This document shows positions 50,427-59,193 of a DNA stretch of 64,000 nt, in pieces. The notes under the pieces were generated by a model. That model made no database searches and was not told where the DNA came from. It worked only from the letters and a program-made list of their open reading frames with translations. This DNA comes from Streptomyces sp. NBC_01351 (GTDB lineage: Bacteria > Actinomycetota > Actinomycetes > Streptomycetales > Streptomycetaceae), in the NCBI RefSeq assembly GCF_036237315.1, contig NZ_CP108356.1, positions 7,755,501 through 7,819,500 on the forward strand, given 5' to 3'. Each line of letters starts with the position of its first letter. Position 1 is the first letter of the stretch. The position numbers and the translations under genes are program-made.

Positions 50427-51332
50427 GTGCTTCGACCGAACCGATCCGCAACGGCCCGTCCGCCGCACGGCGGACGGGCCGGCGCGGAGGCGAGACTCTG
50501 GACCCGGCTCATGATCCCCGGCACCCTCTGGATGACCGGATTCCTCCTCGCCTCCCTCGTCCTGGTGGCCACCCTCGCGTTCGGAACCACCGACCCGCTC
50601 GGAAACCCGCGCTTCGGCCTCAACTTCGACAACTTCGCCGCCCTCGCCCAACCGGCCTACCGCACCGTCCTGCTGCGCTCCCTCGGCTACGCGCTGATCA
50701 CCTGCCTCATCTGCCTGGCCGTGGCCTACCCGGTCGCCTACGCCATCGCGCTGCGCGGCGGCCGCTTCAAGAACCTGCTGATCGCCGCGATCGTCGTACC
50801 GTTCTTCGCCAACTACCTGGTGCGGATGTACGGCTGGTCCGTCGTCCTCTCCGACGACGGACCGCTCCTGGACGCCCTGCGCGCCATCGGCATCGCCGAC
50901 GACGGCACCAAGATCCTGCAGACCGGACCGGGGGTCATCGCCGGGCTCGTCTACGGCTTCGTGGTCTTCATGATCATCCCGTTGTACGCGGCCATGGAAC
51001 GCATGGACACCTCGCTCATCGAGGCCGGGCGCGACCTGTACGGAGGCCCGCTTCGGACCTTCCTCTTCGTCACCGTCCCCGCCACCCGGCAGGGAGCGGC
51101 CGCCGGCTGCGTCCTCGTCTTCCTGCCCGCCATGGGCGACTTCGTCAGCGCACAGCTCATGGGAGGCCCCGACCAGATCATGATCGGCAACCTGATCCAG
51201 GACAAGTTCTTCCAGGGCCAGAACTGGCCCCTCGGCTCGGCCCTGACCATCCTGCTGATGGCGGTCCTGCTCCTCGGGATGCTCGGCTACCTGCGGCGCA
51301 CCCGCAAGGACGAGGCGGAGGCGGCCCGATGA
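50427..51332 (+). CDS. potB: Polyamine-type ABC transporter permease (PotB-like)
   Basis: A 301-aa membrane protein with six helices. The EAA coupling loop is visible as AMERMDTSLIEAGRDLYGGPLRTFLFVTVP. The GTG at 50427 follows the binding-protein stop by 1 bp, and the gene overlaps the next permease by 4 bp. It forms half of the transmembrane pore for the co-encoded binding protein and ATPase. Confidence 0.93.
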   Translation: MLRPNRSATARPPHGGRAGAEARLWTRLMIPGTLWMTGFLLASLVLVATLAFGTTDPLGNPRFGLNFDNFAALAQPAYRTVLLRSLGYALITCLICLAVAYPVAYAIALRGGRFKNLLIAAIVVPFFANYLVRMYGWSVVLSDDGPLLDALRAIGIADDGTKILQTGPGVIAGLVYGFVVFMIIPLYAAMERMDTSLIEAGRDLYGGPLRTFLFVTVPATRQGAAAGCVLVFLPAMGDFVSAQLMGGPDQIMIGNLIQDKFFQGQNWPLGSALTILLMAVLLLGMLGYLRRTRKDEAEAAR

Positions 51333-52300
51333 CCCCAGGTCCCGCCCCCCGCCGGGCCGCCCGCGCCGAGCCCTGGCCGCCGGCCGACCAGGCCGACCTG
51401 GCCGACCCGCCCGAGCACGCCGCCCTTGCGGGCGCCGACGGAACACGGGCCCTGCCCGCCGCCCGCCGACCGCTCCGGCGTCGCCGCCGCGGAGCCGATC
51501 GCCGGCCCCGCTTCGCCATCGCCGTCACCGCGGCCTTCTTCGCCCTGCTCTACCTCCCCGTCGCCGTCGTCGTCCTGTTCTCCTTCAACGCGCAGAAGTC
51601 CCTCACCGTCTTCGACGGCGTCAGCCTCCGCTGGTACACGGCGTTCCTCCACGACGACGCGCTGATCGACTCGCTCGGCATGAGCCTGCGGGTATCCCTG
51701 GTCGCCATGGCGGGCTCGCTCGTCCTCGGCGTGGCCCTGGCCCTCGGCCTGGTCCGGGGCCGCGGCCGCCTCGGCTCCTTCGCGGGTCTGGTCATGCTCG
51801 TCCCGCTCATCACACCGGAGATCGTCACCGGCGTGGCGGCGATGATGCTCTTCAAGGGCCTCGGCGTCACCCTGTCCACCACCACCGTGATGCTCGCCGA
51901 GATCACCTTCTCCATCTCCTACGTCACGGTCATCCTGCGCTCCCGCATCGCCGCCCTCAACCCGGAGGTCGAGGAGGCCGCGAGGGACCTCGGTGCCACC
52001 CGCCGCCAAGCCCTGTTCCTGGTGACCCTGCCCGCACTGCTGCCCAGCATCCTCGCCTCCGGGGTGCTGATCTTCGCCCTGGTCTTCGACGACTTCGTCC
52101 TCGCCTACTTCACCACCGGCGTCGACCCACAGCCGCTGTCCGTCCGCATCTACTCGGCGATCAGGTTCGGCGTCCAGCCCACCATCAACGCCGTCGGCAC
52201 GCTGATGCTCCTCGGATCCATCGGCCTCATCGTGCTCGCGCTCGCCATCCCGCGCCTGTTCGGCCGCCGCGGCGGCCTCGACCTGCTTTCCGGGAAGTGA
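51329..52300 (+). CDS. potC: Polyamine-type ABC transporter permease (PotC-like)
   Basis: A 323-aa membrane protein, longer than usual because of a roughly 65-residue charged N-terminal extension (basic and proline-rich) before TM1. The EAA loop reads NPEVEEAARDLGATRRQALFLVTLP, and VLFSFNAQKSLTVFDGVSLRWY after TM1 is typical of PotC. The ATG at 51329 overlaps the potB stop. It pairs with PotB to form the pore. Confidence 0.93.
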   Translation: MTPGPAPRRAARAEPWPPADQADLADPPEHAALAGADGTRALPAARRPLRRRRRGADRRPRFAIAVTAAFFALLYLPVAVVVLFSFNAQKSLTVFDGVSLRWYTAFLHDDALIDSLGMSLRVSLVAMAGSLVLGVALALGLVRGRGRLGSFAGLVMLVPLITPEIVTGVAAMMLFKGLGVTLSTTTVMLAEITFSISYVTVILRSRIAALNPEVEEAARDLGATRRQALFLVTLPALLPSILASGVLIFALVFDDFVLAYFTTGVDPQPLSVRIYSAIRFGVQPTINAVGTLMLLGSIGLIVLALAIPRLFGRRGGLDLLSGK

Positions 52301-52305
52301 CCCCC

Positions 52306-53409
52306 ATGCACCCCTCGCCTGTCCACCCGCACCCCGCCGTCCGGCTCGACCGGGTCGCCAAGCAGTACCGCAACGCCGACACCTACGCCGTCCGCGACGT
52401 CACCCTCGACGTGGCCGCCGGCGAGTTCTTCTCCCTCCTCGGCCCCTCCGGCTGCGGCAAGACCACCCTGCTGCGCATGACCGGCGGCTTCGCCGACCCC
52501 ACGGAAGGCAGCATCCTGCTCGACGGCCAGGACGTCACCGGGCTCCCGCCCAACAAGCGCAACGTCAACACCGTCTTCCAGAGCTACGCCCTCTTCGACC
52601 ACCTCTCGCTCGCCGACAACGTGGCCTTCGGCCTCAAGCGCAAGGGCGTCGCCCGCGCCGAGATCCGCGAACGGGTCGCCGACATGCTCGACCTCGTCCA
52701 GCTGGGGGGCCTGGCCGACCGCAAGCCGGCCACGCTCTCCGGCGGCCAACGGCAGCGCGTCGCCCTCGCCCGCGCCCTGGTCAACCGGCCCCAAGTCCTG
52801 CTGCTGGACGAGCCGCTGGCCGCCCTCGACCTCAAACTCCGCCGCCGGATGCAGGTCGAACTGAAGCAGATCCAGCGCGAGGTGGGCATCACCTTCGTCT
52901 TCGTCACCCACGACCAGGACGAGGCCCTGACCATGTCGGACCGCCTCGCCGTCATGAACGAGGGCCGCATCGAGCAGTGCGGCACGCCCGAGGACGTGTA
53001 CGAGCGCCCGACGAGCAGCTTCGTGGCCTCCTTCATGGGCACCTCCAACCTCGTCCCCGGCACCTACCGCTCCGGCCGGGTCCTCCTCGACGAGGGTCCC
53101 GCCCTGCCCGTGGGCCCCCGCTCGGGCGTCCCCGAGGGCAGCCGGGTGAGCCTCTCGATCCGCCCCGAGAAGATCTGGCTCTCCGACTTCGAACCGGGCA
53201 TGGCCCAGGTCGGCGGAGTCGTCCGGGAGACCGTCTACTGCGGCCCGACCACCACCTACCTCATCGAACTGGCCCCGGGCATCACGCTGTCCGTGCTCGA
53301 ACAGAACACCGTCCGCTCCCGCATGGAGGACCGCTGGAGCGGCGGCGAGCGGGTCGAGATCGCCTGGAAGCCCGAACACTGCCTGGTCCTCGACCACGCC
53401 GACGCCTGA
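52306..53409 (+). CDS. potA: Polyamine-type ABC transporter ATP-binding protein (PotA-like)
   Basis: A 367-aa ATPase with Walker A GPSGCGKTT (about 45-53), signature LSGGQRQRVALARAL, Walker B LLLDEPLAALDLKLR, H switch in FVTHDQDEALTMSDR, and a C-terminal TOBE domain (from about 250, SIRPEKIWLS) as in PotA. The ATG at 52306 has gggaa 10 nt upstream; the GTG at 52297 is too close to that site to be used. It powers the importer. Confidence 0.94.
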   Translation: MHPSPVHPHPAVRLDRVAKQYRNADTYAVRDVTLDVAAGEFFSLLGPSGCGKTTLLRMTGGFADPTEGSILLDGQDVTGLPPNKRNVNTVFQSYALFDHLSLADNVAFGLKRKGVARAEIRERVADMLDLVQLGGLADRKPATLSGGQRQRVALARALVNRPQVLLLDEPLAALDLKLRRRMQVELKQIQREVGITFVFVTHDQDEALTMSDRLAVMNEGRIEQCGTPEDVYERPTSSFVASFMGTSNLVPGTYRSGRVLLDEGPALPVGPRSGVPEGSRVSLSIRPEKIWLSDFEPGMAQVGGVVRETVYCGPTTTYLIELAPGITLSVLEQNTVRSRMEDRWSGGERVEIAWKPEHCLVLDHADA

Positions 53410-53425
53410 CCGGAGGGCACCCCCC

Positions 53426-54742
53426 ATGAACCACGACGTCATCGTGCTCGGCGCCGGACTGGCCGGTCTCGCCGCCGCGCGCGACCTGGCCGCCGGCGGA
53501 GCCGACGTCCTCGTCGTCGAGGCCCGGGACCGGGTCGGCGGACGCGTCGAACAGACCGCCCTCCCCGACGGCCGGCTGGTCCAGCTCGGCGGGGAGGTGG
53601 TGGGCCGCGCCCACACCGCGTACACCGCCCTGACCGCGGAGTTGGGCCTCACCCTGGTCCCCAGCTACGTCGCCGAGCCCGGCGCCCTCATCCGCGCCAC
53701 CCCCGAGGGGATCTCCGCCGGCGACCCGCCCCACTGGTTCGGCCCCGGTGACGAGGCCTGCCACGCCAAGGTCACCACCGCCTTCACCGCGCTCGCCGGA
53801 ACCGTCGACCCGGCCGACCCCTGGTCCCACCCCGAGGCCGCACACCTGGACGGCCTGTCAGTGGGCGACTGGCTCCGCTCCCAAGGCGCCACCCAGGCCG
53901 TCGGACGCCTCTGGGAGATCGGCCAACTCGCCCTCGCCGACGGCTCCTGCGAACGCACCTCCCTGCTCGCCGCCCTCCGCAAGCACGCCGCCGTCCCCGG
54001 CAGCGGCCACTACGAGTACGAGGCATGGGAGGGCCTGCGGGTCGCCGAAGGCTCCGCCACCGTGGCCCTGCGCATGGCCGAGGCCCTCGGCGGCCGGATC
54101 CGTACGGGCTCACCCGTCCGGGCCGTCGAGATACGTGGGCCGGGCCGCTGCACGGTACGCCTGGCGGGCGGCGAAACCCTGACCGCCGCCGCCGTGGTCA
54201 GCGCCCTCCCCGTCGGCCCGCTCCGCTCGGTCACCGTCACCGGCGTCTCCGACGAACGCCTCGCCTCCCTGCACCGCCAACGCCACGCCCTCGCAGCCAA
54301 GTTCACCGCCGCCTACGCCAGACCCTTCTGGCGCGACCGCGGCCTCAGCGGCCTGTCCGAATGCGAAGGACTCCTCGGCAGCACCTGGCCGCAGAGCGAA
54401 GGCGTCCTCTCCGCCCTCGTCCCGCCCGAACGCTACGGCGTCCTGCTCGCCGCGCCCGCCCCCCTGCGCACCGCCGAACTGCTGGCCGACATGGCCCGCC
54501 TCTACGGCGAGGAGGCACGGCACCCGCTCGCCACGTACGTCCGCATGTGGGGCACCGACCCGTGGACCCAGGGCTACGTCACCCAGTGGACCCCCGGCGA
54601 CGTCATGGCCGTCGGCCCCAGGCACGGTACCCACGAACCCCCCTTCTACATATGCGGATCCGACCAATGGGTGGCCGGCTACATGGAAGGCGCCGTACGC
54701 ACCGGACGCGACGCCGCCAAGGAGGCGCTGCGCCGTGGCTGA
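53426..54742 (+). CDS. FAD-dependent amine oxidase
   Basis: A 438-aa flavin amine oxidase of the MAO/PAO family. N-terminal FAD motif VIVLGAGLAGLAAARDLAAGGADVLVVEARDRVGGR, mid-region GSATVALRMAEALGGRI with SALPVGPL, and the C-terminal YICGSDQWVAGYMEGAVRTGRDAA that binds the isoalloxazine. It would oxidise a primary or secondary amine to an aldehyde with ammonia (or an amine) and peroxide. It lies 16 bp after the ATPase gene and overlaps the aldehyde dehydrogenase by 8 bp. Confidence 0.92.
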   Translation: MNHDVIVLGAGLAGLAAARDLAAGGADVLVVEARDRVGGRVEQTALPDGRLVQLGGEVVGRAHTAYTALTAELGLTLVPSYVAEPGALIRATPEGISAGDPPHWFGPGDEACHAKVTTAFTALAGTVDPADPWSHPEAAHLDGLSVGDWLRSQGATQAVGRLWEIGQLALADGSCERTSLLAALRKHAAVPGSGHYEYEAWEGLRVAEGSATVALRMAEALGGRIRTGSPVRAVEIRGPGRCTVRLAGGETLTAAAVVSALPVGPLRSVTVTGVSDERLASLHRQRHALAAKFTAAYARPFWRDRGLSGLSECEGLLGSTWPQSEGVLSALVPPERYGVLLAAPAPLRTAELLADMARLYGEEARHPLATYVRMWGTDPWTQGYVTQWTPGDVMAVGPRHGTHEPPFYICGSDQWVAGYMEGAVRTGRDAAKEALRRG

Positions 54743-56135
54743 CGACCTGCACAACCACATCGGGGGAGTGGACCGCCCCGCCGCCTCGGGCGCGACCATG
54801 CCCCTCACCGACCCCGCCACCGGCCGGGTGCACGGCCACGCCCCGCGCTCCGGCCCCGCCGACACGGACGCCGCCTGCTTCACCGCGGCAGCGGCGTACG
54901 GGCACTGGTCCACCACCACCCCGGCAGCCCGGCAGCGCGCCCTCCTCGGCATCGCCGACGCCGTCGAGGCGCACGCGGAGGCCTTCACGGCCGCCGAAAC
55001 CCGCGACACCGGCAAGCCCGCGGACCAGTTCAGGACCGAGGAACTGCCCGCGATCGTCGATACCTTCCGCTACTTCGCCGGAGCCGCGCGGAACCTCCCC
55101 GGCGCCGCGGCCGCCGAGTACACCGAGGGCCGCACCTCCCTGCTGCGCCGCGAACCCGTCGGCGTCTGCGCGCAGATCACCCCCTGGAACTATCCGCTGA
55201 TGATGGCCGCGTGGAAGATCGCCCCGGCGATCGCCGCCGGGAACACCACCGTGCTCAAACCCGCCGACACCACCCCCTCCTCGTCCGTGCTGCTGGCCCG
55301 GATCGCCGCGCGGCACCTGCCGCCGGGCGTGCTCAACGTCGTCTGCGGAGACCGCGACACCGGCCGCTCCCTCACCGCCCACCCGGCGGTCGCCCTGATC
55401 GCCGTCACCGGCAGCGTCCGCGCCGGCCAGGAGATCGCGGCGGCCGCCGCGGCCGACCTCAAACGGGTCCACCTGGAGCTCGGCGGCAACGCCCCCGCCG
55501 TCGTCCACGAGGACGTGGACGTCGAGTCCACGGCCGCCGCCCTCGCCGCGGTCGCCTACTACAACGCCGGCCAGGACTGCACCGCACCCACCCGGCTCCT
55601 GGTCCACCGCCGCGTCCACGACGCCTTCCTCGCGGCCTTCGCCGGCGCAACGGCCAAGCTCCGCACGGGTGTCGACTTCGGCCCCCTCAACAACGCGACC
55701 CAACTCGCCTCGGTACGGGCCCTGCTGGACCGCCTGCCGTCCCACGCCGAGATCGTCACCGGCGGCGGCCGGTTGCCGGGCCCCGGCTTCTTCCACGAGC
55801 CGACGGTCGTGGCCGGAGTGCGCCAGGACGACGAGATCGTGCAGGAGGAGATCTTCGGCCCCGTCGTGACCGTCCAGCCCTTCGCCGACGAGGCCGAGGC
55901 CCTGCACCTCGCCAACGGCGTGCGCTTCGGCCTCGCCGCGAGCGTATGGACCACCGACCACGACCGCGCGATGCGCGCCACCCGCGCCCTGCACACCGGC
56001 ATCGTCTGGGTGAACACCCACGGCACCACGGTCTCCGAGATGCCGCACGGCGGCGTCAAACACTCCGGCTACGGCAGCGACCTCTCCCTGTCCGGTCTCC
56101 TGGACTACACCCAGGCCAAGCACGTCATGCTCTGA
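54735..56135 (+). CDS. Aldehyde dehydrogenase (aminobutyraldehyde/betaine-aldehyde type)
   Basis: A 466-aa NAD(P)-dependent aldehyde dehydrogenase. Catalytic residues are N152 (TPWNYP), E248 (ELGGNAP) and C282 (GQDCTAPTR). The C-terminal HGTTVSEMPHGGVKHSGYGSDLS closely resembles gamma-aminobutyraldehyde and betaine-aldehyde dehydrogenases. GTG start inside the amine oxidase gene (8-bp overlap) implies translational coupling, so it probably takes the aldehyde made by that oxidase to the acid. Confidence 0.94.
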   Translation: MADDLHNHIGGVDRPAASGATMPLTDPATGRVHGHAPRSGPADTDAACFTAAAAYGHWSTTTPAARQRALLGIADAVEAHAEAFTAAETRDTGKPADQFRTEELPAIVDTFRYFAGAARNLPGAAAAEYTEGRTSLLRREPVGVCAQITPWNYPLMMAAWKIAPAIAAGNTTVLKPADTTPSSSVLLARIAARHLPPGVLNVVCGDRDTGRSLTAHPAVALIAVTGSVRAGQEIAAAAAADLKRVHLELGGNAPAVVHEDVDVESTAAALAAVAYYNAGQDCTAPTRLLVHRRVHDAFLAAFAGATAKLRTGVDFGPLNNATQLASVRALLDRLPSHAEIVTGGGRLPGPGFFHEPTVVAGVRQDDEIVQEEIFGPVVTVQPFADEAEALHLANGVRFGLAASVWTTDHDRAMRATRALHTGIVWVNTHGTTVSEMPHGGVKHSGYGSDLSLSGLLDYTQAKHVML

Positions 56136-56220
56136 GCGCAGCGGGCGACGCACGGTTTCGGCGGCCGCGAGGAGGGCAGCCGCCACATGGGGGTCCGGAC
56201 CGGGAGTGAGGAGTGCTGCC

Positions 56221-56466
56221 ATGGACGAGCAGGGCGGAGCAGGAGGAGTGCCGCTTCACGACGACGGGGCGCAGGCCCGGCGTCGGAAGCCGCACGGCGA
56301 TCGCCACGACGACGGGAAGACGGCGGCGGCCGACACGGACGAAGCCAGCCGTCTCGACCGCCCGCAGCGGTCCGATCAGCTGATCGACCGCCCGCAGCAG
56401 CCCGAGAAGCAGAGCGGGAAGCCGCGGGAGAAGGGGACACGCTGGGTGAGCCCGCAGGACGAATGA
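56221..56466 (+). CDS. Small hydrophilic, probably disordered protein
   Basis: An 81-aa protein with gaggag 7 nt before the ATG. It is rich in Asp, Arg, Gln, Lys and Pro, has no hydrophobic core, and contains repeats of the form DRPQ/RPQQ (LDRPQRSDQLIDRPQQPEKQ). It looks intrinsically disordered. It lies 66 bp upstream of the carboxylate-amine ligase on the same strand. No family recognised. Confidence 0.5.
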   Translation: MDEQGGAGGVPLHDDGAQARRRKPHGDRHDDGKTAAADTDEASRLDRPQRSDQLIDRPQQPEKQSGKPREKGTRWVSPQDE

Positions 56467-56532
56467 AGAGAGGCGAAGGAAGGGAGCGGGCCCGCGCGCC
56501 GAGAGCTGCCTGTCCTCACGAAGGGACCGCAC

Positions 56533-57723
56533 ATGACGACGACGTTGTCCGCGAGGGCAGACGGCACCCCGGACGGCCCGGAACGCGGCAAGGCCCCTGC
56601 CCGGTCGGTACGCACGCCCGACCGGACCCTGCTGACGATGGGGGTCGAGGAGGAGTTCCTCCTCGTCGACCGCGACAGCCGCGCGCCGGTCGGCCGCGCG
56701 CCACAGGTCATCGCGGCAACGAGGGAAGCCCTCGGCGCGCAGGTGCAGCAGGAGTTCTACACCGCTCAGGTGGAGACCTGCACCCGCCCCACTTCGGACA
56801 GCGCCGAACTACGGGCAGAACTCGCCCAGCTGCGGGACACCGTCATCCGCGCGACCTCGGACGAAGGCTGCATGCTGGTCGCCTCGGGAACACCGGTGAT
56901 CCCGCCGCAAACGCCCCTGGAGGTCGCACCCGACCCGCGCTACCAGCGGATGGCCGCCCGCTACGCATACGTCCTAGGTGACCTGCGGCAAGTGGTCTGC
57001 GGCTGTCACGTCCACATCGGCATGCCCGACAGGGCCCGGGCACTGGCCCTCGCCAACCACATGCGCCCCTGGCTGCCGGTGCTCCAGGCCCTCGCCGCCA
57101 ATTCTCCGTTCGACCGGGGCGCGGATTCCGGGTACGCGAGCTGGCGGTGGGTGGAGCACGCCGTGTGGCCCACCGTCGGGCCCGCCCCGGTCCTGGACGA
57201 GGCCCGGTACGAACGCACCGTGGCCGCGCTGCTGCTCACCGGCCGGCTCATGGACCGGCGGATGCTCTATTGGTACGCGCGTCCCTCCGAGCACGTGCCC
57301 ACCCTGGAGATCCGCGTCGCCGACGTGAACTCCGATCTCGACGTGCCGGTGTTGCTCGCGGTCCTCGTACGGGGACTCGCCACGGTCCTGCTTCGGGACG
57401 TTGAGGACGGTCTCCAGCCGCCGCACGTCGGGCCCAGGGAGCTGTACACCGCCCACCGCGCCGCGGCCCGCCACGGCCTGGAGGGAGACGGACTCGACCT
57501 GCGCAGCGGCCGGCGGGTACCCGCCTGGGACCTGGTCACCGCGCTCGTGGAGCGGGCCGCCCCGGGCCTGCACGCGGCCGGAGACCTGCCGATGACGATC
57601 ACCCTCCTCGACGGCCTGCGGGCCCGCGGTGGCGGTGCCGGCCGTCAGCGCTTGACCCATCGTCGCCTGCGCGACCTGCGCGCCGTGGTGGACGCCCTGG
57701 CCGAGACCACCGCGGCCGCCTGA
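56533..57723 (+). CDS. YbdK-like carboxylate-amine ligase (glutamate-cysteine ligase 2 family)
   Basis: A 396-aa GCS2 family enzyme. Diagnostic parts are GVEEEFLLVD (about 37-46), QQEFYTAQVETCT, CGCHVHIGMPD with the metal-binding histidines, and a late RVADVNSDLD. The family joins glutamate to an amine (cysteine or another) using ATP. YbdK proteins have weak glutamate-cysteine ligase activity and their true substrates are mostly unknown. It precedes a class II glutamine amidotransferase by 90 bp. Confidence 0.9.
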   Translation: MTTTLSARADGTPDGPERGKAPARSVRTPDRTLLTMGVEEEFLLVDRDSRAPVGRAPQVIAATREALGAQVQQEFYTAQVETCTRPTSDSAELRAELAQLRDTVIRATSDEGCMLVASGTPVIPPQTPLEVAPDPRYQRMAARYAYVLGDLRQVVCGCHVHIGMPDRARALALANHMRPWLPVLQALAANSPFDRGADSGYASWRWVEHAVWPTVGPAPVLDEARYERTVAALLLTGRLMDRRMLYWYARPSEHVPTLEIRVADVNSDLDVPVLLAVLVRGLATVLLRDVEDGLQPPHVGPRELYTAHRAAARHGLEGDGLDLRSGRRVPAWDLVTALVERAAPGLHAAGDLPMTITLLDGLRARGGGAGRQRLTHRRLRDLRAVVDALAETTAAA

Positions 57724-57813
57724 ACCGCGCGGGTCGCGACGCGGAGCACACCTGCGGCGACGTGGGCGCCTGCGGGGTTAGTCTCGAAGTCAGCGACGAA
57801 GGGGATGATGCGC

Positions 57814-58653
57814 ATGTGTCGCTGGCTGGCGTTCTACGGCTCGCCGGTGCTCCTCGACACGCTGCTGTACCGCCCGGAGCACTCGTTGATCAACCAGAGC
57901 CTGCGCGCCCGGATGGGTGCGGAACCCACGAACGGCGACGGCTTCGGGATCGGCTGGTACAGCGCGGAGGGCGACAACACGCCGGCCGTTTTCCGGGACA
58001 TCGGGCCGGCCTGGAACAACCGCAACCTGCGAGAGCTCGCCGCCCACGTGCGCTCGTCGCTCTTCTTCGCGCACGTCCGTGCCTCGACGGGCTCGGCGAT
58101 CCAGCAGACCAATTGCCATCCGTTCCGGCACGGCCGCTGGCTGTGGATGCACAACGGTTCCATCGCGGAATTCGAGCGGCTGCAACGAGACCTGTGCATG
58201 GCGGTCGACCCCGCCCTGTTCCCCTCCATCGAAGGGTCCACGGACTCGGAGGTGATGTTCTACCTCGCGGTGACCTTCGGCCTGGACCAGGACGTGCCGG
58301 GCGCGGTCGCCAGGATGGCGGGCCTCGTGGAGCGCCTCGGCAAGCAGCACGGTGTCGCCGACCCCCTCCAGATGACGGTGGCGGTCAGCGACGGCACCCG
58401 CGTATGGGCCTTCCGCTACTCGAGCCAGGGCAAGACGCGGTCCCTGTTCTACAGCAGCAAGGCCGAGACCGTACGACGGCTGTATCCGGAACTGGACTTC
58501 CTGAGCAACGTGTCCGACATCACCCGCATCGTGGTCTCCGAGCCGCTGGGGGACCTGCCCGGCATCTGGAACGAGCTCCCCGAAGCCAGCTATACCGTCA
58601 TCCCGTCGGCCGACGGAGCCGACTACGTGCCCTTCATCCCCGAGCTGCCTTGA
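57814..58653 (+). CDS. Class II glutamine amidotransferase (EgtC/YafJ-like)
   Basis: A 279-aa Ntn-hydrolase. The family needs an N-terminal cysteine nucleophile, so the ATG at 57814 (MCRWLAFYG) is the start; the ATGs at 57805 and 57808 would bury it. aagggg lies 9 nt upstream. NGDGFGIGWY, HVRAS and CHPFRHGRWLWMHNGSI line the active site. YafJ/EgtC proteins remove gamma-glutamyl groups or supply ammonia. With the adjacent YbdK-like ligase it resembles the EgtA/EgtC pairing of ergothioneine synthesis, but the other egt genes are absent here. Confidence 0.93.
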   Translation: MCRWLAFYGSPVLLDTLLYRPEHSLINQSLRARMGAEPTNGDGFGIGWYSAEGDNTPAVFRDIGPAWNNRNLRELAAHVRSSLFFAHVRASTGSAIQQTNCHPFRHGRWLWMHNGSIAEFERLQRDLCMAVDPALFPSIEGSTDSEVMFYLAVTFGLDQDVPGAVARMAGLVERLGKQHGVADPLQMTVAVSDGTRVWAFRYSSQGKTRSLFYSSKAETVRRLYPELDFLSNVSDITRIVVSEPLGDLPGIWNELPEASYTVIPSADGADYVPFIPELP

Positions 58654-58680
58654 CCTGGGCACTCCGGCCCACGAGTCCCC

Positions 58681-59034
58681 TCAGTCGTAGTTTCCCGCCT
58701 CGATTTCGAGGGCGAGCTCCTGAAGGACCTCCACCGCGGAGATGTCCGTCCGGCCGGCGTCGTGCGCCATCGCGAGGCTGGTGAACGCCAGACTGAACCC
58801 GGAGACCATCGTGTGCAGGGCCGGACCGAGCGCCACGGCGACGAGTCCGGCCACCTCCTGTGGCGTCGCGTCGGCGGGAACACTGATCGACGGCAGCATC
58901 TCGTTCAGGAGCTGGGTCGCGACTCCGGCGGTCGCCCCGTCGTCGTGCTCCTCCCCGGCTTCGGCCATCCGGCGGATCTCCTGTGCCTCGGTGAGGATGC
59001 CGATCACTCGCTTGAGAACCTCCGCGCGTTCCAT
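58681..59034 (-). CDS. Hypothetical helical protein, 117 aa
   Basis: ATG at 59034, chosen because the upstream extension is proline/glycine-rich and lacks a ribosome-binding site. The protein is mostly alpha-helical (AEVLKRVIGILTEAQEIRRMAEAGE, VLQELALEIEAGNYD), acidic and soluble. No motif recognised. It is convergent with the amidotransferase and divergent from the AI-2E transporter gene. Confidence 0.65.
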   Translation of the reverse strand: MERAEVLKRVIGILTEAQEIRRMAEAGEEHDDGATAGVATQLLNEMLPSISVPADATPQEVAGLVAVALGPALHTMVSGFSLAFTSLAMAHDAGRTDISAVEVLQELALEIEAGNYD

Positions 59035-59193
59035 GGGCGGAGCGTAGGGCAGGCGGAGGCCTTTCGTCGCCCTCGGACCCGCGTCGGATCCCCAGGCCCC
59101 GTTCCACGCCCGGGCGCCCGGGGTGCCGAAGCCCGGATCAGCCGCCAGCCTGGAGGGAGTGCTGGTACGCAAACCACTCGGAGGGACCGTGGG

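Noticed and set aside
52297..52305. GTG start overlapping the potC stop as the start of potA
   Set aside because: The only Shine-Dalgarno is directly adjacent to this GTG, too close for use; the ATG at 52306 is at normal spacing.
57805..57813. Two upstream ATGs of the class II amidotransferase
   Set aside because: Using them would not leave the catalytic cysteine at the N-terminus, which the family requires.
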